NCBI RefSeq assembly: GCF_000721075.1
Contig: NZ_JOEQ01000003.1
Coordinates: forward strand, 124,001 to 188,000
Reading direction: 5' to 3'
From: Streptosporangium amethystogenes
Lineage (GTDB): Bacteria > Actinomycetota > Actinomycetes > Streptosporangiales > Streptosporangiaceae
Length of the DNA stretch: 64,000 nucleotides
Shown here: in pieces, positions 20,354-29,850 of the stretch
Layout of the letters: the number at the start of each line of letters is the position of its first letter
Position numbering within the stretch: the stretch's first letter is position 1
Notes under the pieces: generated by a model
Told to the model about the DNA's origin: nothing
Seen by the model: only the letters and a program-made list of their open reading frames with translations
The model's database searches: none
Program-made: the position numbers and the translations under genes

Positions 20354-21958
20354 ATGGCGAAACTCAACCGCGTACCGCTGCCCCTCACCGCCGAGCACGA
20401 CACCCCCGTCCCCATGCGCGACGGCACGATCCTGCGCGGCGACGTCTACCGCCCCGCCTCGGGCGGACCGTTCCCGACCCTGCTCATGCGTTCACCGTAC
20501 GGCGAAAGCTCGTTCCGTACCGCGCCGAGGATCCCCGCGCTGGAGGCCGGGTTCGCGGTGGTGCTCCAGCACTGCCGGGGGTGCGGCAGCAGCGACGGCA
20601 CGTTCCGGCCCTGGCTGGACGAGGGAACCGACGGCTACGACACCATCGAGTGGATCTGTGCCCAGCCGTGGTCGAACGGCGAGGTCATGGCGTCCGGCGG
20701 GTCGTACCTCGCCGGCTGCGCCCTCCAGGCCGCGGCGACCCGCCCGCCGGGGCTGAAGGCCGTGGTCGCGTCCATGACTCCGCACGACTTCTACGACGGG
20801 CTGAAGTACCACGGCGGGGCGTTCGCACTGGGCTCGGCGCTGTACTGGGGGTCGCTGCAGTCGATGCTCCATCTGATGCACCAGATGGCGGCGGGCGAGG
20901 ACGTGGGGGCCGCGTTCGGTGCGCTGTTCTCCATCCTCGGTGACCCCGCGCGGGCCGTCCGGACGCTCCCGCTCCGTGACATCCCGGCCGTCCCCTGGTG
21001 GGAGGAGTGGACCTCGCACCCGGCCAGGGACGCCTACTGGGAGGGCCTGGCCGAGACCCTGCGGCACGACCGGATCGAGGTGCCGGTCATGCACATGGCC
21101 GGCTGGTTCGACCTCTTCCTCGCCGGAACCCTGGAGAACCACCGCCGCCTGGGTGGTCCGCTGATCGTCGGCCCCTGGACGCACGGTCTCGGCGCGTCGG
21201 CCGCGGGCGCGCTCGACTTCGGCTTCGCCGCCTCTGCACAGGTGATCCAGCTGGAGGCGCGGCAGCTCGCGTTCCTGCGGGGCGCGGACAACGGCCCGGC
21301 CGTGAAGATCTTCGTGATGGGTGACAACGTGTGGCGGGACGAGGAGGCCTGGCCGCTGGCCCGCGCCGTCGACACCCGCTACCACCTGCACTCCGACGGC
21401 AGCCTGTCGACCGACGCCCCCGCGAGGACCGCCCCCTCCACGTTCGTGTTCGACCCCCGCGACCCGGTTCCCACCGTGGGAGGCCCGCTACTGCTCCCCG
21501 ACGCCACCAATCTCGGCCCGCAGGACCAGCGCGAGGTGGAACTCCGGCACGACGTGCTCTGCTTCACCACCGACGTCCTCGAATCGGACATCGAGGTGAC
21601 CGGTCCGCTCCAGGTCACCCTGCGGGCGGCGACCTCGGCGGTCAGCACGGACTGGACGGCCAAGCTGGTCGACGTCCACCCCGACGGCCGCGCGATGAGC
21701 GTGATCGACGGCATCCTCAGGGCCCGCACCGAGCCGGACAGCCCTGCCGAGTTCGTGATCAGCCTGGTGGCCACCAGCCAGGTCTTCAAGGCCGGGCACC
21801 GCATCCGCGTGGAGATCTCCAGCTCCAACTTCCCACGGTTCGACCTCAACCCCGGCAACGGCCGCACCTCCGCGGAATCGGCGCTGGACGAGTTCGTCGT
21901 CCAGCGCCAGGCCGTCTTCCCCGACTCCTACATCACCCTGCCGATCGTTCCCCGCTGA
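20354..21958 (+). CDS. CocE/NonD family hydrolase
   Basis: A 534-aa serine hydrolase of the X-Pro dipeptidyl-peptidase/cocaine-esterase family. The nucleophile lies in ASGGSYLAG (S117), the oxyanion tyrosine in MRSPYG (Y49), and a histidine in GPWTHG is the likely third triad member. The C-terminal jelly-roll domain (DIEVTGPLQVTLRAAT and IRVEISSSNFPRFDLNP) is intact. GAGGAG precedes the ATG. No signal peptide, so cytoplasmic. As third gene of the MarR-controlled operon it probably cleaves an ester or amide of the aromatic substrate. Confidence 0.9.
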   Translation: MAKLNRVPLPLTAEHDTPVPMRDGTILRGDVYRPASGGPFPTLLMRSPYGESSFRTAPRIPALEAGFAVVLQHCRGCGSSDGTFRPWLDEGTDGYDTIEWICAQPWSNGEVMASGGSYLAGCALQAAATRPPGLKAVVASMTPHDFYDGLKYHGGAFALGSALYWGSLQSMLHLMHQMAAGEDVGAAFGALFSILGDPARAVRTLPLRDIPAVPWWEEWTSHPARDAYWEGLAETLRHDRIEVPVMHMAGWFDLFLAGTLENHRRLGGPLIVGPWTHGLGASAAGALDFGFAASAQVIQLEARQLAFLRGADNGPAVKIFVMGDNVWRDEEAWPLARAVDTRYHLHSDGSLSTDAPARTAPSTFVFDPRDPVPTVGGPLLLPDATNLGPQDQREVELRHDVLCFTTDVLESDIEVTGPLQVTLRAATSAVSTDWTAKLVDVHPDGRAMSVIDGILRARTEPDSPAEFVISLVATSQVFKAGHRIRVEISSSNFPRFDLNPGNGRTSAESALDEFVVQRQAVFPDSYITLPIVPR

Positions 21959-22170
21959 GGCCCGTCACGAAGGCGCCGGAAAACGGGGCGGGCGGCATGG
22001 ACGCCTCTTCACCCGCTCTTTCCCTGTTCGGTGGGGTGGAGGTCGGCGTGGCACCACGTGACGGTGAATCCCGGCTGTAAGCATCGTCACTGTTCCGCTG
22101 AACGGTTCCGGATAACGGCAGCGGCCACATTCCAGCCAGCGGATCGGTCATGAAAAGGGGTGATACCTCC

Positions 22171-22239
22171 ATGTCCACCCCCGACCTCAAACAGACCCGA
22201 TGGTTCCACGCAACCAACACAGGGGACGTCGGCCGATGA
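22171..22239 (+). CDS. Possible 22-aa leader ORF coupled to the secreted protein gene
   Basis: The frame MSTPDLKQTRWFHATNTGDV-GR ends in a TGA that overlaps the ATG at 22236 of the next gene in an ATGA junction. An AAGGGG lies about 11 nt upstream of the start, a wide spacing. The overlap is the main argument for translation; the composition is neutral. It may be a leader peptide that couples expression of the secreted protein, or chance. Confidence 0.3.
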   Translation: MSTPDLKQTRWFHATNTGDVGR

Positions 22240-23036
22240 GAGGGACGGCCGTACTGTCCCTGGCCGGATCCCTCTCCGTGGCCCTCGCCGTCACCGTTTC
22301 CACCCCCGCGGCCGCGTCCGCGCCCAACGTCCCGCCCCCCGCCCCGACCTCGCCCGCCGCCCCGCCCGCCACCTCGACCAGCACCTCGACCAGCACCTCG
22401 ACCAGCACCTCGACCAGCACCTCGACCAGCACCTCGACCGGCACCTCGACCGCGCTCGTCGAGCCGCCGCCCGATCCGACCTCACCCATCGCCTCGGTCA
22501 GCACCGAACCCCCCTCCACCACCGATTCCGGCGGCTCCCGTCCTTCGCTCGCGGAACAGGCACGCAGGAAGTGCAGGCCGAGGTCCTTCTTCAGATTCCA
22601 TTCCTTCAGGCCGAAGAACTTCTTCATTCCCCGTACTCGGTTCATCGACGGACCCGGCGGCACGATGGCGGCGTCGGTCACCCGGCAACACCGCGTGTAC
22701 GCCGAGATGGAAATCGAAAGAGAGAAGGTCAGCGAGGTAGAGACGGGAAAACTGATCCGCCAGCTGCGAAACGACGTGAACCCGCTGCTCGCGGACGAGC
22801 ACATCGTCGAGACCGGACACGAGTACACGCGGGAGATCAGCGACGGCATGTACGGAAACCTGTGGTACCGCGTCTTCGGATACCGGGTGAGTTTCACGGC
22901 GTGGCGCCAGGTCTACAACTGCCGGGTACGCAAGGTCACCGCCGGCATCGCCAACATCCCCGCGCGGGTGGAGGGCTGGAGGTACTGGGAGACCAGGCAC
23001 CCGATGTTCGGGGGACGCAGGCTGAGCGACCGCTGA
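22236..23036 (+). CDS. Secreted protein with a Thr/Ser repeat linker
   Basis: A 266-aa exported protein of unknown function. A signal peptide (MRGTAVLSLAGSLSVALAVT, cleavage probably after AAASA) is followed by a Pro/Ala/Thr/Ser linker containing a run of TSTS units encoded by a 12-bp tandem repeat, then a basic segment and a C-terminal domain of about 120 residues (from ASVTRQHRVYAEMEIEREK to GGRRLSDR) with no recognised family. The start at 22236 has AGGGGA 9 nt upstream; an in-frame ATG at 22200 would lengthen the n-region. The linker looks like a cell-wall-spanning or O-glycosylated spacer. Confidence 0.72.
   Translation: MRGTAVLSLAGSLSVALAVTVSTPAAASAPNVPPPAPTSPAAPPATSTSTSTSTSTSTSTSTSTSTSTGTSTALVEPPPDPTSPIASVSTEPPSTTDSGGSRPSLAEQARRKCRPRSFFRFHSFRPKNFFIPRTRFIDGPGGTMAASVTRQHRVYAEMEIEREKVSEVETGKLIRQLRNDVNPLLADEHIVETGHEYTREISDGMYGNLWYRVFGYRVSFTAWRQVYNCRVRKVTAGIANIPARVEGWRYWETRHPMFGGRRLSDR
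22371..22454 (+). repeat. 12-bp tandem repeat inside the secreted protein gene
   Basis: Five perfect copies of ACCTCGACCAGC (22371-22430) are followed by two variant copies to 22454. Each unit encodes Thr-Ser-Thr-Ser, so changes in copy number keep the frame and only lengthen or shorten the linker. Confidence 0.95.
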
Positions 23037-23056
23037 GCGTCCCCCGGCGGGGATGC

Positions 23057-24289
23057 TCAGGTGACGGCGAGGCGCCGGTCGTAGCGGTCGTCGCGCCAGC
23101 TCTCCTTCTCCAGCACCTCGGCCAGGGTCACGGCCGCGTCGTGGACGTCCGTGAAACGGATGTAGAGCGGCGCGAAGCCGAACCTGAGGACATCGGGCGC
23201 GCGGAAGTCGCCGTGGACGCCACGGTCGATCAGGGCGCGCATGACCGGATAGCCGTCCGGGTGGCTGAAGCTGACCTGGCTGCCTCGCCGCTCCGGATCC
23301 CTGGGCGAGAGCAGCCCCAGTCCGTACGGCGCGCAGAACTCCTCGACGAGCTCGATGAAGAGGGAGGTCAGTGCCACGCTCTTGGCCCGTACCGTGGCCA
23401 GGTCGACGCGCTCCCAGATGTCGAGCGAGGCGTTGAGCGGGGCGTAGGACACCACGTGCGGGGTGCTCACCGTGAAGCGCCGGATGCCGTCGGCGGGACG
23501 GAAGTCCGGCTCGAACGCGAACGGCTCCGCGTGACCGTGCCAGCCGGTCAGCAGGTGCCGCCCCGCCGCCTGGTGGTCCGGGTGGACGTAGATGAAGGCC
23601 GGGGACCCCGGGCCGCCGTTCAGGTACTTGTAGGTGCAGCCGACCGCGAGGTCGGCCGCCGAGACGTCCACCTGGTACGCGCCGGCGCTGTGGCACAGAT
23701 CCCAGATCATCAGCGCGCCCGCCGCCTGGACCAGCGCGGTGACCGCCGCCGTGTCGTGCCGGGCGCCGGTCCGGTAGTCCACCTCCGACAGCAGCACGCA
23801 CGCGACGTCCTCGGAGAGAGCACCGGAGAGGTCGTCGACACCGGTGACGTCGCGGATCTCGTAGCCGCCCAGCGCCTCCGCCAGTCCCTGGACCATGTAG
23901 CGGTCGGTGGGGAAGTTGGCCAGGTCCGAGACGACGACCCGGCGCTCCGGCCGCAGACCCAGGGCGGCGGACACCGCCTTGACGACGGCGATCGAGGTGC
24001 TCTCCCCCACCGCCACCTGGCCGGGGCCCACGCCGATCAGCGGGGCGATCCTGTCGCCGGTGGTCAGCGGCAGGTCGTACCAGCCGGAGGCGTTCCAGGC
24101 GCCGACCAGCCGGCCGCCCCACTCCTGCTCCACGGTCCTCCTGACCGCGGCCGAGGCGGCCTTCGGCGGGGCGCCGAGCGAGTTGCCGACCAGGTAGATC
24201 GTCCCGTCGGGCAGAACGAACTCGTCCCTGATCTGCTTGAGGGGATCGGCGGCGTCGAGCGCGACGCACTCCGCACGGCTGATGGCCAT
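23057..24289 (-). CDS. kynU: Kynureninase
   Basis: A 410-aa PLP-dependent kynureninase, converting kynurenine or 3-hydroxykynurenine to anthranilate or 3-hydroxyanthranilate plus alanine. Fold-type I features are visible: the phosphate-binding VGESTSIAVVKAV, the conserved ANFPTDRYM, the aspartate region IWDLCHSAGAYQVD, and the PLP lysine in GCTYKYLNGGPG. It lies downstream of the 3-hydroxyanthranilate catabolic genes on the same strand, separated from them by 127 bp containing a hairpin. It would feed that pathway from tryptophan. Confidence 0.93.
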   Translation of the reverse strand: MAISRAECVALDAADPLKQIRDEFVLPDGTIYLVGNSLGAPPKAASAAVRRTVEQEWGGRLVGAWNASGWYDLPLTTGDRIAPLIGVGPGQVAVGESTSIAVVKAVSAALGLRPERRVVVSDLANFPTDRYMVQGLAEALGGYEIRDVTGVDDLSGALSEDVACVLLSEVDYRTGARHDTAAVTALVQAAGALMIWDLCHSAGAYQVDVSAADLAVGCTYKYLNGGPGSPAFIYVHPDHQAAGRHLLTGWHGHAEPFAFEPDFRPADGIRRFTVSTPHVVSYAPLNASLDIWERVDLATVRAKSVALTSLFIELVEEFCAPYGLGLLSPRDPERRGSQVSFSHPDGYPVMRALIDRGVHGDFRAPDVLRFGFAPLYIRFTDVHDAAVTLAEVLEKESWRDDRYDRRLAVT

Positions 24290-24360
24290 GAGTCATCTCC
24301 GGGGTAGGTGCTGGCAACCTTTCCATCATGCCGTCACCGGCGGATCAGGTGGCACCCCGG

Positions 24361-24391
24361 GTGCGGCGGTACCCGGACAGGGCCGCCGCAC
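24361..24391 (-). terminator. Hairpin between ACMSD and kynureninase genes
   Basis: GTGCGGCGG (24361-24369) and CCGCCGCAC (24383-24391) form a perfect 9-bp stem with a 13-nt loop, 26 nt past the ACMSD stop. There is no T-run. It could end or attenuate the catabolic operon before kynU. Confidence 0.45.
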
Positions 24392-24416
24392 CCGGACTTT
24401 CCGGCTCGCCGCCGGG

Positions 24417-25388
24417 TCAGCGACCCAGGAACCGGGTGGCGTTGCCGCCGAGCAGCTTGACGCGGGCGTCCTCGGAGAGGAACCCCGCCCCCCGGATCAG
24501 TGAGCCCACCGGCGACTCGCCCAGCGGATAGGGGAAGTCGGAGCCGAGCATGACCCGGTCCTCTCCCATGGTGTCGACCAGCAGTCGCAGCGCCCGCTCG
24601 TCGAAGACCACCGAGTCCACGCTGAACCGGTCGAGATAGTGCGACGGCGGGAACTCGGAGACCCCGACGAGGTCACCCCGGCGGTGCCAGGCGTTCTCGA
24701 ACCGGCCGAGCCAGAAGGCGAACGAGCCGCCGCCGTGCGCGAAGCAGAGGCGCAGCGTGTCCGGCACCCGATCGAGGACCCCGCCCAGGATCAGGGCGAG
24801 CACCGACAGGTGCGTCTCCGCGGGCATGCCGACCAGCCACTGCGCCATCCAGCGCTCCAGCCGGGGCCCACCCGCCATGTCCCAGGGGTGCACGAAGACG
24901 GGCGCGCCCACGGCGGCGCAGTGCTGGAGGAACTGGACGACTCCCTCGTCGTCGAGGTCACGGTCGCCGACGTGGTTGCCGATCTCGACGCCCGCGTGCC
25001 CGGCGGCCATGCACCGGTCCAGCTCGGCACAGGCCAGGTCGGGGTCCTGGAGCGGCACCTGGCAGAACGGCACCAGCCGTTCGGAGGCGCAGATCTCCAG
25101 CGCCAGGTCGTTGAAGATCTTCGCGACCCGTACCGCCTCCGCCGCCGGGCGCTCGTAGCAGAAGAAGACCGGCGTCGGCGAGACGACCTGGACGTCCACC
25201 CCGTCGGCGTCCATCCGCTCCAGGCGGACCGAGGGGTTCCAGCAGTCGTCGGCGATCCGGCGGAACTCCCGGTCCCCGAGCAGGATCACGGCCTCCCGCT
25301 CGGAGTCGACCCGGAGCCGTGGCGCCCCCGGCCAGCCGAGGTCCGGCCAGCCCTTGGGGACGTGGTGCGTGTGCACATCGATGATCAA
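24417..25388 (-). CDS. 2-amino-3-carboxymuconate-6-semialdehyde decarboxylase (ACMSD)
   Basis: A 323-aa metal-dependent amidohydrolase-fold decarboxylase. It has the metal-binding HTHH (H6, H8) at the N-terminus, a barrel histidine in VHPWDMAG, CFAHGGGSFAFWLGRFENAW, and the C-terminal aspartate in MLGSDFPYPLGE. It removes the C3 carboxylate of the 3-hydroxyanthranilate cleavage product, diverting it from NAD or picolinate formation. It follows the dioxygenase gene by only 3 bp. Confidence 0.93.
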   Translation of the reverse strand: MIIDVHTHHVPKGWPDLGWPGAPRLRVDSEREAVILLGDREFRRIADDCWNPSVRLERMDADGVDVQVVSPTPVFFCYERPAAEAVRVAKIFNDLALEICASERLVPFCQVPLQDPDLACAELDRCMAAGHAGVEIGNHVGDRDLDDEGVVQFLQHCAAVGAPVFVHPWDMAGGPRLERWMAQWLVGMPAETHLSVLALILGGVLDRVPDTLRLCFAHGGGSFAFWLGRFENAWHRRGDLVGVSEFPPSHYLDRFSVDSVVFDERALRLLVDTMGEDRVMLGSDFPYPLGESPVGSLIRGAGFLSEDARVKLLGGNATRFLGR

Positions 25389-25391
25389 CGG

Positions 25392-25907
25392 CTATCCCCT
25401 GCCGGGGTGGACGGCGCCGCAGTTCCCGCAGGTGCGCGCCTTCTCGTCGTCGTAGAACGCCTGGAAGATCGGCGGCAGGTCGGTCACGATGTCGCGGACC
25501 TGAAGCTCCACCTCGTGGACCACGGCGCTGCACTCCGGGCAGTACCAGAGGAACCTCTCCAGCACGCCCTCCGGCCTGATCCGCTCCACCACCAGGCCGA
25601 CGGACCCCTCCTCGGGGCGCTGCGGCGAGTGCGGCGTGTTCGGCGGGAGCAGCCACATCTGCCCCTCGCGCACGTGCACGGTCTGCGGTCCTTCGGGGGT
25701 CATGACGTTGACGTGCATGTTGCCGCGGATCTGGTAGAAGAGCTCCTCGTACGGGTCGATGTGGAAGTCGGTCCGCGCGTTCGGCCCGCCGACGACCATG
25801 ACGATGAAGTCACTGGCGCCCTCGAAGACCATCTTGTTGCCCACCGGCGGCTTGAGCAGGTGGGCGTGCTCGTCGATCCACGTGGTGAGGTCGATGGGTG
25901 GGATCAC
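25392..25907 (-). CDS. 3-hydroxyanthranilate 3,4-dioxygenase
   Basis: A 171-aa cupin dioxygenase that opens the 3-hydroxyanthranilate ring to 2-amino-3-carboxymuconate semialdehyde. The Fe(II) ligands H49, E55 and H93, the substrate residues R45, R97 and E108, and the second rubredoxin-like metal site C123-x2-C126 and C160-x2-C163 of the bacterial enzyme type are all present. Its ATG overlaps the RidA gene stop by 4 bp. Confidence 0.95.
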   Translation of the reverse strand: MIPPIDLTTWIDEHAHLLKPPVGNKMVFEGASDFIVMVVGGPNARTDFHIDPYEELFYQIRGNMHVNVMTPEGPQTVHVREGQMWLLPPNTPHSPQRPEEGSVGLVVERIRPEGVLERFLWYCPECSAVVHEVELQVRDIVTDLPPIFQAFYDDEKARTCGNCGAVHPGRG

Positions 25908-26326
25908 GGGCGCCCCTTCGGTCGGTAGGCCACGGCCTGAATTTCGATGAGCAGATGCGGGTGCGGCAGCTGGTGAACGGCCACTGTGGTGCGGGTCGGA
26001 CCGGCCTCGTCGAAGTACTCCGCGTAGACCGCGTTGTACCCGCCGAAGTCGTTGATGTTCACCAGGTAGGTGGTGACCTGCACGAGATCGTGCAGATCGG
26101 CTCCGGCCGCCCGGAGGATGTCTCCGATGTTCTCTATCACCGCCCGGGTCTGTTCGGCGATGTCGAGCGTGACCGTGCCGAACTCGTCGGCCTCGGCGCC
26201 GGCGATCGTGTTGTCCGGCCTGCGCGAGGAGGTCCCGGACACGTACAGGAAGTCACCCGCCCGCTTGACGTGCGGAAACCTCCCCCGGGGGGTGGCCTTC
26301 CCGGTGACGACGAGCCCGTCGCTCAT
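25904..26326 (-). CDS. RidA-family 2-aminomuconate deaminase
   Basis: A 140-aa YjgF/RidA-fold protein ([17 protein letters not shown] and [20 protein letters not shown]). In 2-nitrobenzoate (nba) and tryptophan meta-cleavage pathways such proteins deaminate 2-aminomuconate to 4-oxalocrotonate, and its place between the dioxygenase and the oxalocrotonate decarboxylase gene supports that. The ATG at 26326 fits the family start; a longer open frame only shadows the neighbouring gene. Confidence 0.88.
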   Translation of the reverse strand: MSDGLVVTGKATPRGRFPHVKRAGDFLYVSGTSSRRPDNTIAGAEADEFGTVTLDIAEQTRAVIENIGDILRAAGADLHDLVQVTTYLVNINDFGGYNAVYAEYFDEAGPTRTTVAVHQLPHPHLLIEIQAVAYRPKGRP

Positions 26327-26355
26327 GTTCTCTCCGCTTCTGCGGTCGCCGGCGT

Positions 26356-27129
26356 TCAGGACTTCTCTCCGGGCGCGGACGCGGTGAACGACACCGACCC
26401 CAGATGCTGGATCTCGGCCCGCACCCGCGCGCCGGGCGCGAGCGGCTCGGCGGGCGTGGCGGCGCCGGCGAGCAGGATCCACCCCGGCTCCAGGACCATC
26501 CCGATCCGTCCTGCCAGGCGTGCGGCCTCCGCGAGGGCCCGGCGCGGGTCGCCCAGGATGGCGCCGGTCGACCCGACCTGGACCACGCGCCCGTCGATCT
26601 CCAGCACGACGCCCAGGTTCCACCGGGACGGGTCGTAGGGCTGCCACTGGCCGACGGCGTACCCGGCGGCCGAGGTGTTGTCGGCGATCACGTCGGGCAG
26701 CGAGAACCTGAAGTCCTCGTAGCGCGAGTCGATGACCTCGATACCGGGGGCGACGGCCGCGATGGCGTCCGGTGCGAACGCGTCGGCCGGCGACGCGATG
26801 CGCCGCCCAATGAGGTAGACGACCTCCGGCTCCGCCCTCGGGTGGATGTAGCCGGACACGTCAGCGTACGAGCCGTCACCGATGACCGACGACTCCGGCA
26901 CCCGGCCGAAGATGATGTCGTGCACGCCCATCTGGCGGCGCTTGCCCTCGCTGGTGAAGCCCAGCTTCACCCCGGCCAGCCGGTCTCCCCGCTCAAGACG
27001 GAGCCGGATCAGTTCCTCCTGCACCCGGTAAGCGTCGGCCACGCCGTAGTCCTGCTCGGGCCTGGGCACCGCGCGACCGGTGCGGATGGCCTCGTCCAGG
27101 ACCGCGGCGAGCTGGTGGATGTCGGTCAT
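26356..27129 (-). CDS. 2-oxo-3-hexenedioate (4-oxalocrotonate) decarboxylase
   Basis: A 257-aa member of the fumarylacetoacetate-hydrolase-like hydratase/decarboxylase family. The metal-binding carboxylates in [11 protein letters not shown] and [24 protein letters not shown] are seen. It decarboxylates 4-oxalocrotonate to 2-oxopent-4-enoate. The hydratase at 29053 is a paralogue; this gene lies beside the deaminase and aldolase genes, as decarboxylase genes do in meta-cleavage operons. It has a 4-bp overlap with the aldolase gene. Confidence 0.85.
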   Translation of the reverse strand: MTDIHQLAAVLDEAIRTGRAVPRPEQDYGVADAYRVQEELIRLRLERGDRLAGVKLGFTSEGKRRQMGVHDIIFGRVPESSVIGDGSYADVSGYIHPRAEPEVVYLIGRRIASPADAFAPDAIAAVAPGIEVIDSRYEDFRFSLPDVIADNTSAAGYAVGQWQPYDPSRWNLGVVLEIDGRVVQVGSTGAILGDPRRALAEAARLAGRIGMVLEPGWILLAGAATPAEPLAPGARVRAEIQHLGSVSFTASAPGEKS

Positions 27130-28139
27130 GACTGCTCTCCCGAACGTGCGAGGTCCAGCGCGATGTCCACGATCATGTCCTCCTGACCGCCCACCATCCG
27201 GCGGCGTCCCACCTCGGTCAGGATGGTCCGGGTGTCGACCCCGTACCGCGCCGAGGCCGCCTCGGCGTGCCGCAGGAAGCTGGAGTAGACACCGGCGTAG
27301 CCGAGCGTCAGCGTCTCCCGATCCACCCGGACCGGCCGGTCCTGCAGCGGCCTGACCAGGTTGTCCGCCGCGTCCATCAGGGCGTTCAGGTCACAGCCGT
27401 GCTCCCAGCCCATCAGGTCGGCCACCGCGACGAACACCTCGATCGGGCAGTTGCCCGCTCCGGCGCCCATCCCGGCCAGGGAGGCGTCCACCCGGTAGGT
27501 GCCGTTCTCCACCGCGACCACCGAGTTGGCCACGCCCAGGCCCAGGTTGTGGTGGGCGTGGATGCCGATCTCGGTGCCCTCGTCGAGCACCGAGCGGTAG
27601 GCCCGGATCCGCTCCCTGACCCCGTCCATGGTCAACCGGCCACCGGAGTCGGTCACGTAGACGCACTGCGCGCCGTACGACTCCATGAGCTTGGCCTGCC
27701 TGGCCAGCTCCTCGGCCTCCGCCATATGCGACATCATCAAAAATCCGGACACGTCCATACCGAGCTCGCGCGCGGTGGCGATGTGCTGGGCGGAGATGTC
27801 GGCCTCGGTGCAGTGGGTGGCCACCCTGACCGAGGTGACGCCGAGCGCGTGGGCGCGCTTGAGGTCGTCGATGGTGCCGATGCCGGGCAGCAGCAGGGTG
27901 GTCAGCCTCGCCCGGCGCACGGCCACGGCGACCGCCTCGATCCACTCGTCGTCGGTGTGCGCGCCCACGCCGTAGTTGAAGCTGCCCCCGGAGAGGCCGT
28001 CGCCGTGCGCGATCTCGATCGCCGCCACCCCGGCGGCGTCGAGGGCCGCGGCGATCTCGGCGGCCTGGGCGACGGTGTAGCGGTGCCGGATGGCGTGCAT
28101 GCCGTCCCGCAGCGTCACGTCCTGAACGTACAGTTTCAC
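27126..28139 (-). CDS. 4-hydroxy-2-oxovalerate aldolase
   Basis: A 337-aa class II pyruvate aldolase of the HMG-CoA lyase-like family (DmpG/MhpE/BphI type). [14 protein letters not shown] (metal and catalytic residues) opens the barrel; [14 protein letters not shown] and [14 protein letters not shown] carry further metal ligands. It splits 4-hydroxy-2-oxovalerate into pyruvate and acetaldehyde and normally forms a channelling complex with the acetaldehyde dehydrogenase encoded next to it (4-bp overlap). Confidence 0.95.
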   Translation of the reverse strand: MKLYVQDVTLRDGMHAIRHRYTVAQAAEIAAALDAAGVAAIEIAHGDGLSGGSFNYGVGAHTDDEWIEAVAVAVRRARLTTLLLPGIGTIDDLKRAHALGVTSVRVATHCTEADISAQHIATARELGMDVSGFLMMSHMAEAEELARQAKLMESYGAQCVYVTDSGGRLTMDGVRERIRAYRSVLDEGTEIGIHAHHNLGLGVANSVVAVENGTYRVDASLAGMGAGAGNCPIEVFVAVADLMGWEHGCDLNALMDAADNLVRPLQDRPVRVDRETLTLGYAGVYSSFLRHAEAASARYGVDTRTILTEVGRRRMVGGQEDMIVDIALDLARSGEQS

Positions 28140-29056
28140 GCGTTCACCTCGGTATGGTCCAGCTCGGCCAGGCGCTCGGCGGTGCGCAGCGCGGCGGAGG
28201 TCATGATGTCGAGGTTGCCCGCGTAGGCGGGCAGGTAGTGGGCGGCGCCCTCCACCTCCAGGAAGACGGTCACCTTGACGCCGCCGTCGCGGGTGCCGTC
28301 GGGGAGCGGCTCCCCGGCCGGGACCTTCTCGAACTGCACGTCCTGCTTGAGCCGGTAGCCGGGCACGTAGTCGCGGACCCGCTCCACCATGGCCCGCACG
28401 GCCGCCACCACCGCCGGCTCGTCACACTCGTCCACCAGGCAGTAGACCGTGTCACGCATGATCAGCGGCGGCTCCGCCGGGTTGAGGACGATGATCGCCT
28501 TGCCCTTGGCCGCCCCGCCGACCTGCTCGATCGCCCGGGAGGTCGTCTCGGTGAACTCGTCGATGTTGGCCCGGGTGCCGGGTCCCGCCGACCGGGAGGC
28601 GATCGAGGCGACGATCTCCGCGTACCGGACGGGCACCTGCGAGGCGACCGCCGCGACGATCGGGATCGTGGCCTGCCCGCCGCAGGTGACCATGTTGAGG
28701 TTCGGCTCGGTGAGGTGGGCCTCCAGGTTGACCGGGGGCACCACGTAGGGGCCGAGGGCGGCGGGGGTCAGGTCGATGACCCGCTTGCCGTGCGCCCGCA
28801 GCACCTTGTCGTTGTGCCGGTGCGCGCCGGCCGAGGTCGCGTCGAGGACGACCTCCACCTCGGCGAACCCGGGCAGCGCGACCAGGCCCTCGACGCCCTC
28901 GTGGGTGGTGGCGATCCCGCGACGGCGGGCGCGGGCCAGACCGTCGGAGTCGGGGTCGATGCCCGCCATCGCGAAGACCTCGACCTTCTTCGACAGCAGC
29001 GCCTTGAACATCAGGTCGGTGCCGATGTTCCCCGAACCGATGATCGCTATCTTCAC
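28136..29056 (-). CDS. Acetaldehyde dehydrogenase (acetylating)
   Basis: A 306-aa DmpF/MhpF/BphJ-type enzyme oxidising acetaldehyde to acetyl-CoA with NAD and CoA. The Rossmann start [14 protein letters not shown] and the catalytic cysteine in [12 protein letters not shown] are present. The start is GTG at 29056, overlapping the hydratase stop (GTGA); the much longer open frame upstream shadows the hydratase gene. Confidence 0.95.
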   Translation of the reverse strand: MKIAIIGSGNIGTDLMFKALLSKKVEVFAMAGIDPDSDGLARARRRGIATTHEGVEGLVALPGFAEVEVVLDATSAGAHRHNDKVLRAHGKRVIDLTPAALGPYVVPPVNLEAHLTEPNLNMVTCGGQATIPIVAAVASQVPVRYAEIVASIASRSAGPGTRANIDEFTETTSRAIEQVGGAAKGKAIIVLNPAEPPLIMRDTVYCLVDECDEPAVVAAVRAMVERVRDYVPGYRLKQDVQFEKVPAGEPLPDGTRDGGVKVTVFLEVEGAAHYLPAYAGNLDIMTSAALRTAERLAELDHTEVNA

Positions 29057-29850
29057 GAGAACACCGCCCTGACCGAGCCGAGGCCCTCGATGTGCGCTTC
29101 GAAGACGTCGCCGGGCTCGACGCCGACCATCGGGCCGAGCGCGCCGGTGAGCACGACGTCCCCCGCCCGCAGCGGGAAGTCCGTGCGGCCCAGCGCGTCG
29201 GCCAGCCAGACCGCGGCGTTCAGCGGGTGCCCGAGGCAGGCCGCGCCCGCGCCGGTGGAGACCTCCAGGCCGTTCTTGCTCATGGTCATCCCGGCCAGGC
29301 GCAGGTCCAGGCCACGCAGCTCGACCGGGGTGTTGCCGAGCACGAACGCGCCGCTGGAGGCGTTGTCGGCGATCGTGTCGACGAGCGTGATGTCCCACTC
29401 CGCGACGCGGCTGTCCACGATCTCGATCGCGGGCAGCACGAAGTCGACCGCCCGGATCACGTCGGCGACCGTGAAGGGGCCGCCCTCCAGGTCGGCGCCG
29501 AGGACCAGTGCCACCTCCGCCTCGGCCCTGGGCTGCAGGAAGCGGTCGGCCGGGACGGGCAGGCCGTCGAGGTAGGCCATGTCGGCGAAGAGCATCCCGA
29601 AGTCCGGCCGGTCCACACCGAGCTGGCGCTGGACCGCAGGGGAGGTCAGCCCGATCTTCCTGCCGACCAGCCGCCGCCCCTCCGCCAGCGCCCGCCTGGT
29701 GTTGATCTCCTGTACGGCGTAGCCGATCTCGGCGCTCCGGCCGGGCAACGTCTCACGCACCGGGGGGCACGGCTTGCCGCTCCGCGCCGCCTCCAGCAAC
29801 CGGTCGGCCGCCTCCGTCCGCGCGTCGACGGCCTCGCTCCACTCAGTCAT
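29053..29850 (-). CDS. 2-oxopent-4-enoate hydratase
   Basis: A 265-aa hydratase (DmpE/MhpD type) adding water to 2-oxopent-4-enoate to give 4-hydroxy-2-oxovalerate. Family motifs are [29 protein letters not shown] and [14 protein letters not shown]. It is homologous to the decarboxylase at 26356 and overlaps the dehydrogenase gene by 8 bp. Assignment of hydratase versus decarboxylase between the two paralogues rests on gene order and motif flavour. Confidence 0.88.
   Translation of the reverse strand: MTEWSEAVDARTEAADRLLEAARSGKPCPPVRETLPGRSAEIGYAVQEINTRRALAEGRRLVGRKIGLTSPAVQRQLGVDRPDFGMLFADMAYLDGLPVPADRFLQPRAEAEVALVLGADLEGGPFTVADVIRAVDFVLPAIEIVDSRVAEWDITLVDTIADNASSGAFVLGNTPVELRGLDLRLAGMTMSKNGLEVSTGAGAACLGHPLNAAVWLADALGRTDFPLRAGDVVLTGALGPMVGVEPGDVFEAHIEGLGSVRAVFS

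Noticed and set aside
22371..22454. Possible CRISPR or regulatory repeat array
   Set aside because: The 12-bp units are contiguous, without spacers, and in frame in a secreted protein.
22160..24307. 715-codon plus-strand frame opposite kynureninase
   Set aside because: Low-complexity His/Gln/Arg-rich translation; kynureninase on the minus strand has all its motifs.
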